From: Hyphomicrobiales bacterium
GTDB taxonomy: Bacteria > Pseudomonadota > Alphaproteobacteria > Rhizobiales > Aestuariivirgaceae
Direction: 5' to 3'
Assembly (NCBI GenBank): GCA_027024225.1
Contig: JALVSR010000041.1
Coordinates: forward strand, 1 to 43,681
DNA: 43,681 nt
The position numbers and the translations under genes were made by a program. This document shows, in pieces, positions 34,957 to 43,078 of the stretch. Under the pieces are notes generated by a model. That model was not told where the DNA came from. It saw nothing but the letters and a program-made list of their open reading frames with translations, and did no database searches. Within the stretch, counting starts at the first letter, position 1. Every line of letters begins with the position of its first letter.

Positions 34957-37125
34957 GTGTGTGTCATGAAGTTCAATTTCTGGATGCATGTATTCGGCAT
35001 GCTCGCGTTGGGGGGCGCGGTTGCCGCCTGCACCACCGCCGGCGCAAGGCTTTCCAACAATCCGCTTGACACCATTTTCGAGCCCACCGAGGAACAGGTT
35101 TCGGGTGGAACGCGCCCCCGGAAAGCGAGAAATGTGTGGCGGCATGAAGACCCCGCAGGCATGGAAGTGGGCGAGGAAGAGGTCTATGGCACCGGGCAAT
35201 TCCTGCGGGCCTCGCCCAAGGGAAAATTGAATCGGGTCCAGGAAACCCGCGATGGCGTAACCATAAACCTTCGCAATGTTCCCATAGCCGAAGCCGCCAA
35301 GAGCATTTTTGGCGACATTCTGGGGTTCAATTACATCATATCCCCAGGTGTGGAAGGCACGGTGACCATCGAAACCACACGCCCCTTGCCCAAGCAACGC
35401 CTGGCGCGCATCTTTGCGAACGCGTTGCGATCCCGGGGATATTCTGTCACCTACGAAGATGGCGTCTATGTGATCGGCAAGGCCGACGGCGGCAAGGGAC
35501 CCGTGCTGGTGCGCGGCGAGCGGGGGCCGGTTGTTGGCGTGCGCACCTGGCTGGTGCCTTTGCGGCATGTGAGCGCGGAGCAGATGGCCGCCCTGTTGCG
35601 CCCGTTCGTCAAGAAGGGCTCCATTTTCGTGGCCGACAAGCAGCGTGACATTCTGGTCGTTTCGGGCACGACCGCGGAGCTTTCCGGCATAGACAAGATG
35701 ATCCGCACTTTCGATGTGGACAGCATGCGGGGCATGTCCTTCGGTCTTTATCCCGTTCGCTCGAAAAGCCCGCTGGCGGTGGTCAAGGAGCTGGAGACGG
35801 TGTTTGGCTCCGCGGGAACGTTGGTCCCCGACAAGATCCGCTTCGTGCCCAATCAGCGCATGGGCGCCATTCTCGTCATCGCCAGGCAGCCATCCCTGTT
35901 GCGCCGGGCGAAAAACTGGATCAAGAGGCTGGACCGCTTCGTTCAGGCCAACGAGGAGAGGGTTTTCATCTACAAGGCTGAAAACCGCTCGCCCAAGGAA
36001 CTGGCGGAACTCCTGGAAAAGGTCCTGAAGAGCACCGGGAAGGCCCCGCCTCCCTCCGGCTCCAAGCCCATCGCTCCCCGCTTCGCCAATGCCGGGGTGA
36101 CTGTCGGCACCGATGTGGAGGCGGGACAGGAAGAAGGCGGCAAGGGCGATGCCGAACCGCCCATGACCGGCCCCGTCACCACCACGGAACGGGATGCCCT
36201 GTCCAAGGCGGTGATCGTGGCCGACAAGATGAACAAGGCGCTGCTCATCCGCACCACTCCGCGCAATTACCGGCGGATCCTGAACATCCTGTACAAGATC
36301 GACGTTCCCGTGCCGCAGGTGATGCTCGAGGCGGTGATCGCCGAGGTCACCCTGAACGACGAGTTGCGTTTTGGTGTGAAATGGTTCCTGCAAAGCGGAA
36401 AGCACAATTTCATCCTGTCCGATCTCGTCAGCGGCGCCGTGAAATCGACCTTCCCCGGCTTTTCCTATTCCTTCGCCAGCTCCGATATCCGCTTCGTTCT
36501 CGATGCGCTTTCGGACATTACCGACGTGAATGTCATTTCAGCGCCTTCGCTGATGGTGATGGACAACGAGCCGGCGGTGTTGCAAATCGGCGATCAGGTG
36601 CCCATCGCCACCAAGGCGTCGCAAAAGCCCGACGATCCCGACGCGCCCGTGGTGACCACCATCGAGATGAAGGATACCGGCGTGATCTTCAGGGTGACGC
36701 CCCAGGTGAACGAGAATGGACAGGTATTTCTGCAGATAGACCAGGAAGTTTCCTCGGCCCAGAAAACCACCACCTCCGGCATTGATTCGCCCACCATCTC
36801 GAAGCGCCGGCTGAGCACCAAGGTGCTAGTCAATGATGGAGCCGTGGTGGCTCTGGGAGGGCTTATCCAGCAGCGGGATGCCATCACTAGGAAGCAAATT
36901 CCCGTGTTGGGCAATATCCCGGTGATTGGCACCGTGTTCCGCAGCAAGACCAGCAGCATCCATCGCACCGAGTTGATCATTTTCCTCCGGCCCAGGGTCA
37001 TTCGCAACAAGCGTGACGCCCAGGCCGTGGCGCAGGAGTTCCGCCGTCGGCTGCATGTCCGCCCCCTGCAACCGGTTCACGAAGGCGACATTTATGTCCG
37101 CGATGTGAGGCGGATCTTCAAATGA
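34957..37125 (+). CDS. gspD: T2SS outer-membrane secretin GspD
   Basis: GspD forms the outer-membrane channel through which folded substrates leave. The 722-residue protein has a lipoprotein-type signal (lipobox VAAC, Cys25), a linker, then the N0 domain (VTINLRNVPIAEAAKSIFGDILGFNYIISPGVEG). N1-N3 repeats follow, including QRDILVVSGT and ADKMNKALLIRTTPRNYRRI. The secretin core has VISAPSLMVMDNEPAVLQIGDQVPI, DTGVIFRVTPQVNENGQVFL and VALGGLIQ, and ends with VLGNIPVIGTVFRSKTSSIHRTELIIFLRPRVI. A lipidated GspD suggests it may reach the outer membrane without a separate GspS pilotin. The GTG at 34957 has a GGAGG site 6 nt away; the ATG at 34966 is an alternative. Confidence 0.95.
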   Translation: MCVMKFNFWMHVFGMLALGGAVAACTTAGARLSNNPLDTIFEPTEEQVSGGTRPRKARNVWRHEDPAGMEVGEEEVYGTGQFLRASPKGKLNRVQETRDGVTINLRNVPIAEAAKSIFGDILGFNYIISPGVEGTVTIETTRPLPKQRLARIFANALRSRGYSVTYEDGVYVIGKADGGKGPVLVRGERGPVVGVRTWLVPLRHVSAEQMAALLRPFVKKGSIFVADKQRDILVVSGTTAELSGIDKMIRTFDVDSMRGMSFGLYPVRSKSPLAVVKELETVFGSAGTLVPDKIRFVPNQRMGAILVIARQPSLLRRAKNWIKRLDRFVQANEERVFIYKAENRSPKELAELLEKVLKSTGKAPPPSGSKPIAPRFANAGVTVGTDVEAGQEEGGKGDAEPPMTGPVTTTERDALSKAVIVADKMNKALLIRTTPRNYRRILNILYKIDVPVPQVMLEAVIAEVTLNDELRFGVKWFLQSGKHNFILSDLVSGAVKSTFPGFSYSFASSDIRFVLDALSDITDVNVISAPSLMVMDNEPAVLQIGDQVPIATKASQKPDDPDAPVVTTIEMKDTGVIFRVTPQVNENGQVFLQIDQEVSSAQKTTTSGIDSPTISKRRLSTKVLVNDGAVVALGGLIQQRDAITRKQIPVLGNIPVIGTVFRSKTSSIHRTELIIFLRPRVIRNKRDAQAVAQEFRRRLHVRPLQPVHEGDIYVRDVRRIFK

Positions 37126-37456
37126 ACCCGGCTCCCCGCGCCACGAGGCGGTGGCCTGCGGCTGCGGCTTTCTCGCGAAGAACGGTCAAGCCCGTAAAGT
37201 TCTTGCCCGCGGGATGCCATTGATGAGCAATTCACATGGATGAAAGCGCCTTGGATGACATGATGAGCGGGCCGCAGCTGTCGCCGCGCCACGGGGCGGT
37301 CTTGGTCGCCCCCCGAAAAGATGGATGAAGAGCGCCCTGTAAAAAAAGGGGGGGAGGGGGGACTGTCTTGAATAAATCGTGCGACATCATTTCATATCAT
37401 TGAAATCACGATAATTTCTCTTAGTATCTGGATGGCATGACTCTTGAGGGTCAAAA

Positions 37457-37492
37457 GAAGCGCCAATGGCGAAAAATCGCCATTGGCGCTTC
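37457..37492. terminator. Perfect 16-bp hairpin with AAAA loop
   Basis: GAAGCGCCAATGGCGA (37457-37472) pairs fully with 37477-37492 around an AAAA loop. The minus strand reads TTTTGACC just after the stem; the plus strand has TTCTTTT about 8 nt later. It looks like a strong, possibly bidirectional terminator. Confidence 0.7.
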
Positions 37493-37503
37493 CTTGCCGT
37501 TCT

Positions 37504-37586
37504 TTTCACAATTCATTGAATGTCTGGCAAGAAACCGCTTCGCGGCGGCCCGCAGGGCCGTGCTTGACATTCAATGAGTTGTGAAA
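37504..37586. repeat. Compound inverted repeat with two nested hairpins
   Basis: A 21-bp outer stem (37504-37524 with 37566-37586; one G.U pair) encloses two small hairpins: CCGC-TTC-GCGG (37535-37545) and CGGCCC-GCA-GGGCCG (37546-37560). The whole forms a multi-branched, cruciform-capable structure. It may be a mobile palindromic element, a structured 3' region or a small RNA; no coding frame uses it. Confidence 0.7.
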
Positions 37587-37612
37587 CAGCGAATTCGTTA
37601 TCCAGGACAGCC

Positions 37613-37645
37613 CAAAAAGCGCCCACACGAGGTGGGCGCTCTTTT
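37613..37645 (-). terminator. Terminator of the fcc operon, probably bidirectional
   Basis: The stem AGCGCCCAC/GTGGGCGCT (37618-37626 with 37632-37640) has a 5-nt loop. On the minus strand it is followed by TTTTTGGG, and on the plus strand by CTTTT. It lies 25 nt past the fccB stop. Confidence 0.85.
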
Positions 37646-37669
37646 CCGAATGCGTGGCCTTTTGGAGGC

Positions 37670-38977
37670 TTACAGGCCGAAGCTGTCCCGCGTGATGTTG
37701 TTGAACCAGGCATGCACGTAGTTGGCCTCGCGCCGGAAATAGTCGGGCGGGGCCGTACGCGGGCTGGTGGCGCCGTGCATCTGCTCGATGCGCGAGCCGT
37801 CCTTCGCCGCCTTGTAGACGCCCATGATGGAAAAGCCCCAGTCTTCCGCCGCCAGAGAGTAGCAGGTGTTGAAATATGTCGGAGCCGGCGGCTCCTTGCC
37901 GTTCAGCAGCGCGACGATGACGGCGGCGCACACCTTGGCCTGCGAGTTCGCCGCCGTGGCGGACTTGGGCATGGCGCTGGCGATGGCCGCATCGCCCAGC
38001 ACGTGAATGTTCTTCTGCAGGGTGGATTCCATGGTGCGCGCGTCCACCGGGCACCAGTCGGCATAGACGCCTTCGCCACCCTTCGCCAGCCCGGCCGCGT
38101 GGGCGATTCCGCCCGCCTTCTGGTGCGGGATGATGTGAATCATGTCGGCCTTGTGCTTGTCGCCGAAAGCGGTGGTCACCGTCATGCTGGCCGCGTCCAG
38201 CTCCACCACGCCGGAATCCTGATCGCCGCCATACCACTCGATCATGGCGTTGTCCGTGCCATAGCCGTAGAACTTTTTCCAGGCGTCCATGAACAGGTCA
38301 AACTTGGAAAACTTGGCCTTCGGATCCAGCACGATGATCTTGGATTTCGGCTTGTGCTTCTTGAAATAGGCGGCAATCAGGGACACCCGCTCATACGGCC
38401 CCGGCGGACAGCGATAAAACGACGGTGGCGGACACACGATGAGCAACCCGCCATCCTCGAACGCTTCCAGCTGCTTGCGCAGCATCAGGGTCTGCTTGCC
38501 CGCCTTCCAGGCGTGCGGAAAGCGCTCCCGCGCCAGCTCCTCGCTGAATCCCGCAATGGCGTCGAACTTGAAGTCGATGCCTGGCGATACAACGCAGCGA
38601 TCATAGGCGAACTCCTCTCCGCCGGCGGTTTTCACCACCTTCCTGTCCGGCTCGATGGCGATGGCCTTGTCATGCACCACCTTCACCCCCGCCTTTTTCA
38701 GCCCCTCATAACCGAAACGCAGGGATTCCAGCGAGCTCTTGCCCACCACGACCTCGTTGGACAGGTAGCAGGTGTGATAATGCTTGTTGGGTTCGATGAG
38801 CGTCACCTCGATGCCGGGGTCGAAAACTTTCAGGTATCGCGCGCAGGTCGCCCCGCCGGTGCCACCGCCCACCACCACCACCTTTTTCGAAGCGCCCCAC
38901 ACCAGCGAGGGCATGCCGGCCACGCCAGCCGCCGCGCCAGCCATCTGGAGAAAGGTTCTGCGGTTGAGCCTCGTCAT
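37670..38977 (-). CDS. fccB: Flavocytochrome c sulfide dehydrogenase, flavoprotein subunit (copy 1, divergent)
   Basis: FccB oxidises sulfide at a covalently bound FAD in the periplasm and passes electrons to cytochrome FccA. The 435 residues start with a twin-arginine signal (LNRRTFLQMAG, then GMPSLVWGAS). A FAD-binding [17 protein letters not shown] follows, with [18 protein letters not shown] and [13 protein letters not shown] (Cys190). The C-terminal FCSD domain has FNTCYSL (Cys372). By motif, Cys190 and Cys372 correspond to the redox disulfide of the Allochromatium enzyme. Differences from copy 2 (such as SPGIDFK, HAWKAGKQT, GLAKGGEGVYADWCP) make this the more divergent paralog. It follows fccA copy 1 by 30 nt. 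Confidence 0.94.
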   Translation of the reverse strand: MTRLNRRTFLQMAGAAAGVAGMPSLVWGASKKVVVVGGGTGGATCARYLKVFDPGIEVTLIEPNKHYHTCYLSNEVVVGKSSLESLRFGYEGLKKAGVKVVHDKAIAIEPDRKVVKTAGGEEFAYDRCVVSPGIDFKFDAIAGFSEELARERFPHAWKAGKQTLMLRKQLEAFEDGGLLIVCPPPSFYRCPPGPYERVSLIAAYFKKHKPKSKIIVLDPKAKFSKFDLFMDAWKKFYGYGTDNAMIEWYGGDQDSGVVELDAASMTVTTAFGDKHKADMIHIIPHQKAGGIAHAAGLAKGGEGVYADWCPVDARTMESTLQKNIHVLGDAAIASAMPKSATAANSQAKVCAAVIVALLNGKEPPAPTYFNTCYSLAAEDWGFSIMGVYKAAKDGSRIEQMHGATSPRTAPPDYFRREANYVHAWFNNITRDSFGL

Positions 38978-39007
38978 GGCGAAATCTCCCTCGATAATCC
39001 GTTTCCA

Positions 39008-39625
39008 TCATTGCTGGCTGGCATAGAAGTGCAGCACGGCCCGCAGCCCTTTCTCGCCGTGCGCATCCATCAGCTTTCTGACCTTCTTTTTCATCTTCTT
39101 GGTCATTTCGCGCCGGCCGCTCACATAATCGGCCATGGTGTATTGCAGGTATGGAAGCCACTGGCCCGCAAGGGGAGGAACATCCTCGTCCCCCTTTTTG
39201 CCGCCTTCCTCGTGGCATTTTTCGCAGTATTTGTCGTGCAGCTTGGCGCCTACGCCAGCCAGATCGGCGTCGAACGGCTGCTTGGCGGGGACCCATTTCT
39301 GTTTGGCGTAATAGCCGGCGATTTTCTCTATTTCCTCCTCCGTGTAGCCCCTGGCGATGCGGTCCATGAGCGTGGCGGGCACATCTCCTTCCCTGAAACC
39401 TTCCATGACCTCCATCATGTAGTCCTTCGAAAAGCCGCCGATACTGGGAATGGAAGGGCCTGCGGAAACGCCGTTGAATCCATGGCAGCCATCGCACTGC
39501 GCCGCCAGAAGCCGGGCTGGCGCGCCCTCCAGAACCTCTTTCTTCTCCGCGGCCTGTGCGGATGCCACGGCCACCCCCAGGGCGAGGCCCGTCATCCACG
39601 CGATACATCCGGGGTTCCTTGGCAT
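39008..39625 (-). CDS. fccA: Flavocytochrome c sulfide dehydrogenase, diheme cytochrome subunit (copy 1)
   Basis: FccA takes electrons from the flavin subunit and passes them to other cytochromes. The 205-residue protein has a Sec signal (MPRNPGCIAWMTGLALGVAVASAQA) and two heme c sites, CDGCH (44-48) and CEKCH (134-138), as expected for the diheme form. Other matches are GPSIPSIGGFSKDYMMEVM, the distal Met candidates near RREMTKKMKKKV, and a C-terminal HFYASQQ. The ATG at 39625 has a GAGGAGG site; the longer upstream extension is basic and not family-like. It pairs with the adjacent fccB copy 1, 30 nt downstream, and comes 198 nt after fccB copy 2. Confidence 0.94.
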   Translation of the reverse strand: MPRNPGCIAWMTGLALGVAVASAQAAEKKEVLEGAPARLLAAQCDGCHGFNGVSAGPSIPSIGGFSKDYMMEVMEGFREGDVPATLMDRIARGYTEEEIEKIAGYYAKQKWVPAKQPFDADLAGVGAKLHDKYCEKCHEEGGKKGDEDVPPLAGQWLPYLQYTMADYVSGRREMTKKMKKKVRKLMDAHGEKGLRAVLHFYASQQ

Positions 39626-39823
39626 TTTTTTCCTCCTCTTCCTTTGTCCGATCGATCCCGAATGCGGCTGCCGAACCGTTCTCCCTCGAAGTCCATCAAA
39701 CAAATGCGCCCGGCAATATTCACTCTCTCATCCGCTCGAGAACCCGCTCGAAAGACGAAGGGCGACGTCCACCTTGTCGGTGGGCGCCGCCCCGTGATTT
39801 CGCGTTGCAGCCGCTTGCAACAA

Positions 39824-41119
39824 TCAGCCGCCGAAGATGTCGCGGGTGATGTTGTTGTACCAGCTGTGCGCGTAGAACACCTCGCGCTTGTAGTATTCCG
39901 CCGGCGCATCCGCCGGGGTCAGGCCACCGCCCACCTTCATGATCTTGGAGCCGTCCTTGGCCAGCTTGTAGACGGCGGCCACCGAGAAGCCCCAGTCATC
40001 CGCGGCGATGGAGTAGCAGGTGTTCACGTAGGCCGGCGCCGGCGGCTCCTTGCCGTTCAGCAGGGCGGCCACGGAAGCCGCGCACACCTTCGCCTCGGAG
40101 TTCGCCGCGTAGCCGGACTTCGGCATGCCCTTGGCGATGGAGGCGTCACCAATCACGTGGATGTTCTTGTGAATGGTGGACTCGAAGGTGTGCAGGTTCA
40201 CCGGGCACCAGCCCGAATCGTTGGTCAGGCCCGCCGCATGGGCGATCTTGCCCGCCTTCTGCGCCGGGATGACGTTCAGCACGTCGGCCTTCACCTTGTC
40301 GCCGAACTTGGTGGTGACCGTCTTGCTGGCCACATCCACCGCCACCGCGCCGGCATCCTGATCGCCGCCGCGCCATTCGATCATGGCGTTGTCGGTGCCG
40401 AAGCCGTAGAATTTCTTCCACGCCGCCTTGAACAGGCCCTGCTTGGAGAACTTCGCCTTCGGATCCAGAATGATGATCTTGGACTTCGGCTTGTGCTTCT
40501 TCAGGTAGTTGGCAATGAGCGAGGCACGCTCGTACGGCCCCGGCGGGCAGCGGAATGGATTGGGCGGCGGACAGATGACCACCGTGCCGCCATCCTTCAT
40601 GGCCTCCAGCTGCTTGCGCAGAATCATGGTCTGCTCGCCCGCTTTCCAGGCGTGGGGCACCTCCTTGGTGGCCTTCTCGTCATAGCCCTCGATGGTCTCG
40701 TACTTGAAATCGATGCCGGGCGCCACCACGCAGCGGTCATAGGCAAACTCCTGCCCGCCGGCGGTCTTCACCACCTTCTTGGCCGGGTCGATGGCCGTCA
40801 CCATGTCGTGCACCACGTTGATGCCCGCCTTTTTCAGCCCGTCGTAGCCATGGCGGATGGCCTCGATGGAGCGCTTGCCGCCAATGACCTCGTTGGACAT
40901 GAAGCAGGTGTGATAGTGCTTGTTGGGCTCGATAAGGGTCACCTCGATACCCGGATCGAAGATTTTCAGGTACCGCGCGCAGGTGGCGCCACCCGGGCCG
41001 CCGCCCACCACCACGACCTTCTTGGATGCGCCAAGCACGACCGTCGGCATGCCGGCCACGCCAGCCGCCGCGGCAACGCCCGTCGCCTGGATAAATGTTC
41101 TGCGATTAACTTTCGTCAT
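39824..41119 (-). CDS. fccB: Flavocytochrome c sulfide dehydrogenase, flavoprotein subunit (copy 2, canonical)
   Basis: This second FccB has 431 residues. It carries the twin-arginine signal [11 protein letters not shown], the FAD motif [26 protein letters not shown] and [13 protein letters not shown] (Cys191). Further motifs are [27 protein letters not shown] (Cys368) and the terminal [13 protein letters not shown]. From memory, wording such as VVAPGID and AGLTND.GWCPV is closer to Allochromatium FccB than copy 1 is. I choose the ATG at 41119 (MTKVNRR), which matches the start and GGGAGA site of copy 1; a second ATG lies at 41125. The substrate is sulfide, and the product is probably sulfur or polysulfide. 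It follows fccA copy 2 by 30 nt. Confidence 0.95.
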   Translation of the reverse strand: MTKVNRRTFIQATGVAAAAGVAGMPTVVLGASKKVVVVGGGPGGATCARYLKIFDPGIEVTLIEPNKHYHTCFMSNEVIGGKRSIEAIRHGYDGLKKAGINVVHDMVTAIDPAKKVVKTAGGQEFAYDRCVVAPGIDFKYETIEGYDEKATKEVPHAWKAGEQTMILRKQLEAMKDGGTVVICPPPNPFRCPPGPYERASLIANYLKKHKPKSKIIILDPKAKFSKQGLFKAAWKKFYGFGTDNAMIEWRGGDQDAGAVAVDVASKTVTTKFGDKVKADVLNVIPAQKAGKIAHAAGLTNDSGWCPVNLHTFESTIHKNIHVIGDASIAKGMPKSGYAANSEAKVCAASVAALLNGKEPPAPAYVNTCYSIAADDWGFSVAAVYKLAKDGSKIMKVGGGLTPADAPAEYYKREVFYAHSWYNNITRDIFGG

Positions 41120-41149
41120 GGTCATCAATCTCCCTCGGATTTCTGTCCG

Positions 41150-41767
41150 TTACTGCTGGCTGGCGTAGAAATGCACGATGGCGTGCAGGCCTTTCTCGCC
41201 CTTGGCCTTGATCAGCTTGTTGACCTTCTTTTTCATCTTCTTGGTCATTTCGCGCCGGCCGCTCAGGAAGTCGGCCATGGTGAACTGCAGGTAGGGCACC
41301 CACTGACCAGCCAGAATGGCGGCGTCTTCCTCGGCTTTCCTGCCGCCGTCCTCGTGGCACTTCTCGCAGTATTTGTCGTGCAGCTTGGCGCCTTCCTTGG
41401 CCAGCTTGGCATCGAACGGCTGCTTGGCCGGCACCCATTTAAGCTTGGCGTAATGCTCCGCCAGCTTGGCGATTTCATCGTCGGTGTAGCCCTTGGCGAT
41501 GCGGCCCATGATGGTGGCGGGCACTTCGCCGGCCTTGAAGCCCTTCATGACCTCGATCATGTAGTCCTTGGAAATGCCGCCGATATTGGGAATGGCCGGC
41601 CCGGCGGAAGCGCCATTCGGGCCATGGCAGCCATCGCACTGCGCCGCCAGCATCTGGGCGCTGGCGCCTTCGATCAGCTCTTTCTTGTCGCCCGCCTGGG
41701 CGGATGTCGCGGCCAGCCCGAGGGCCAGGCCCGCCATCCAGAGTACATGCCTCATTTTGCGTGGCAT
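41150..41767 (-). CDS. fccA: Flavocytochrome c sulfide dehydrogenase, diheme cytochrome subunit (copy 2)
   Basis: Same family and length as copy 1 (205 residues). It has a Sec signal (MRHVLWMAGLALGLAATSAQA) and heme sites CDGCH (44-48) and CEKCH (134-138) at identical positions. It also has GPAIPNIGGISKDYMIEVM, RREMTKKMKKKV and the same C-terminal HFYASQQ. Conservation with copy 1 along the whole length, including the gap to fccB (30 nt in both), shows duplication of the pair as a unit. The ATG at 41767 has an AGGAGGAG site. The ankyrin-protein gene ends 135 nt upstream. Confidence 0.95.
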   Translation of the reverse strand: MPRKMRHVLWMAGLALGLAATSAQAGDKKELIEGASAQMLAAQCDGCHGPNGASAGPAIPNIGGISKDYMIEVMKGFKAGEVPATIMGRIAKGYTDDEIAKLAEHYAKLKWVPAKQPFDAKLAKEGAKLHDKYCEKCHEDGGRKAEEDAAILAGQWVPYLQFTMADFLSGRREMTKKMKKKVNKLIKAKGEKGLHAIVHFYASQQ

Positions 41768-41902
41768 TTGTCTCCTCCTCTTCTGGTTGTTGCGTGGTCC
41801 CCTCACAGTCGGGCCCACCACATTTTCCGGTTCCCCCTCTCATGGTGGCCGGAATTCCCGAGGCTCCGCGGGCTGTTTCGCGGCCCGCGGAGAAACTTCA
41901 AT

Positions 41903-43075
41903 TCATTTCCCGTTCTTCACCTGCTCCGCAGCCTCATTGGATCGGGGCGGATTTTTCATGGCTTCCTCGAGCATCTTGATGAGTTTCGGGTTGCCGTTCT
42001 TCGCCGCCCTGGCGATATCCAGCGCCGTCTGCCCCTTTCTGTTCTTCAGCGTCGGGTCCGCGCCGGCCAGCAGCAGGATGCGGGCCATGCGCGCCGAGCC
42101 GTTGCGCGCCGCCTTCATCAGCGCCGTTTCGCCGTCTTCATCCTGCGCGTTCACGTCCGCGCCGAATTGCAGCAACACCGCCACCACCGGCAAATGATCC
42201 GCCTCCGCCGCCCTGATGAGAGCGGTGGCGCCGGTTGCGTCGCGCGCATCCACTTTCGCGCCACGCTCCAGCAACAGCTTCGCCACGCCGTAGTGCCGTT
42301 CGTCCGCGGCCAGCATCAGCGGCGTGGCGCCGTGCTTGTCGGTCACGTTCGGATCGGCTCCCGCATCCAGCAGCGCCTCGGCCACATCCTCGTGCCCCAG
42401 CTGCGCGGCGCGGTGCAGGGCGGTGCGCCCCTGCTTGTCCTTCGCGTTCACGTCTGCGCCGTACTTGATGAGCATTTTCACCGCCGGCAGGTTGCCGTAG
42501 CGTGCCGCGCTCATCAGCGGCGTGTGCCCGGCGCGAGAGCGGACATCCACGAACGCGCCGTGCTCCAGCAGCATGGCGATGATGGACGGGTAGTTGTTGT
42601 CCGCCGCGAAGGTCAGCGCGGTGCACCCCACCACCGTGCGAGCGTTCACGTCTGCCCCTTTGCGGATGAGATAGGCCACCACGGCGATGTTGCCGTTTTC
42701 CGCCGCCAGCATCAGCGGTGTCTTGCCATACCGGTTGGCGGCATTGGGTGAGACGCCCCTTTTCTCGATCAACTCGCGCACCATTTCCAGGTCGCCAACG
42801 ATGGCGGCCTCGCGCAAGGCCTTGCCCTCCTCGGAGGTGTCCACGTATTTCTTGGACAGGCGCTTCCAGAATTTCTCGGCCTTTTTCTGGCTCACGACCT
42901 TTTCCGGTGGCACTTCCATGGCCATGACCGCACCGCCGAACAGGACCATTCCGGCGGGGGTGATTGCGAGAGCCAGTCCAAGGAAAACACCTCCCAGAAC
43001 ACGCGACATGTCTCCCGCCGCAAAGGACGAGCGGCGGGCCTGCTCCCCTTCGGTTTTGCCCCAGGCGGCTCGCAC
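41903..43075 (-). CDS. Exported ankyrin-repeat protein
   Basis: The protein has up to 390 residues. A hydrophobic export signal (VLGGVFLGLALAITPAGMVLFGGAVMA) is followed by EKVVSQKKAEKFWKRLSKKYVDTSEEGKALREAA and then about nine ankyrin repeats. These show the consensus TPLMLAAENGN...LI.KGADVNA, and the repeats run almost to the end. Ankyrin repeats bind proteins, so this is probably a periplasmic scaffold, as in other exported bacterial ankyrin proteins. The GTG at 43075 has a GAGGA site about 10 nt upstream; the ATG at 43009 is an alternative that places the signal at the very N-terminus. It lies 3 nt after the NapC-like cytochrome gene, so the two are likely coupled, and fccA copy 2 follows. 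Confidence 0.88.
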   Translation of the reverse strand: MRAAWGKTEGEQARRSSFAAGDMSRVLGGVFLGLALAITPAGMVLFGGAVMAMEVPPEKVVSQKKAEKFWKRLSKKYVDTSEEGKALREAAIVGDLEMVRELIEKRGVSPNAANRYGKTPLMLAAENGNIAVVAYLIRKGADVNARTVVGCTALTFAADNNYPSIIAMLLEHGAFVDVRSRAGHTPLMSAARYGNLPAVKMLIKYGADVNAKDKQGRTALHRAAQLGHEDVAEALLDAGADPNVTDKHGATPLMLAADERHYGVAKLLLERGAKVDARDATGATALIRAAEADHLPVVAVLLQFGADVNAQDEDGETALMKAARNGSARMARILLLAGADPTLKNRKGQTALDIARAAKNGNPKLIKMLEEAMKNPPRSNEAAEQVKNGK

Positions 43076-43078
43076 TGT

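Larger units (their letters stand above)
37126..37669. other. Long gap between converging gspD and fcc operons
   Basis: No gene is visible in 544 nt. The region contains a homopurine run at 37341-37361 (seven A, seven G, one A, six G), an AT-rich patch at 37370-37435, and three hairpin structures at 37457-37645, listed separately. The hairpins separate two converging transcription units. Confidence 0.6.

Noticed and set aside
34309-36405. 698-codon open frame antisense to gspK and gspD
   Set aside because: Composition is low-complexity and basic, as expected of an opposite-strand shadow; the secretin reading is unambiguous.
37574-42751. A 1725-codon open frame on the plus strand, antisense to both fcc pairs and the ankyrin gene
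   Set aside because: It lies opposite well-supported genes and lacks recognisable domains. GC-rich codon use removes stop codons from the opposite strand, and the duplicated fcc genes extend the effect.
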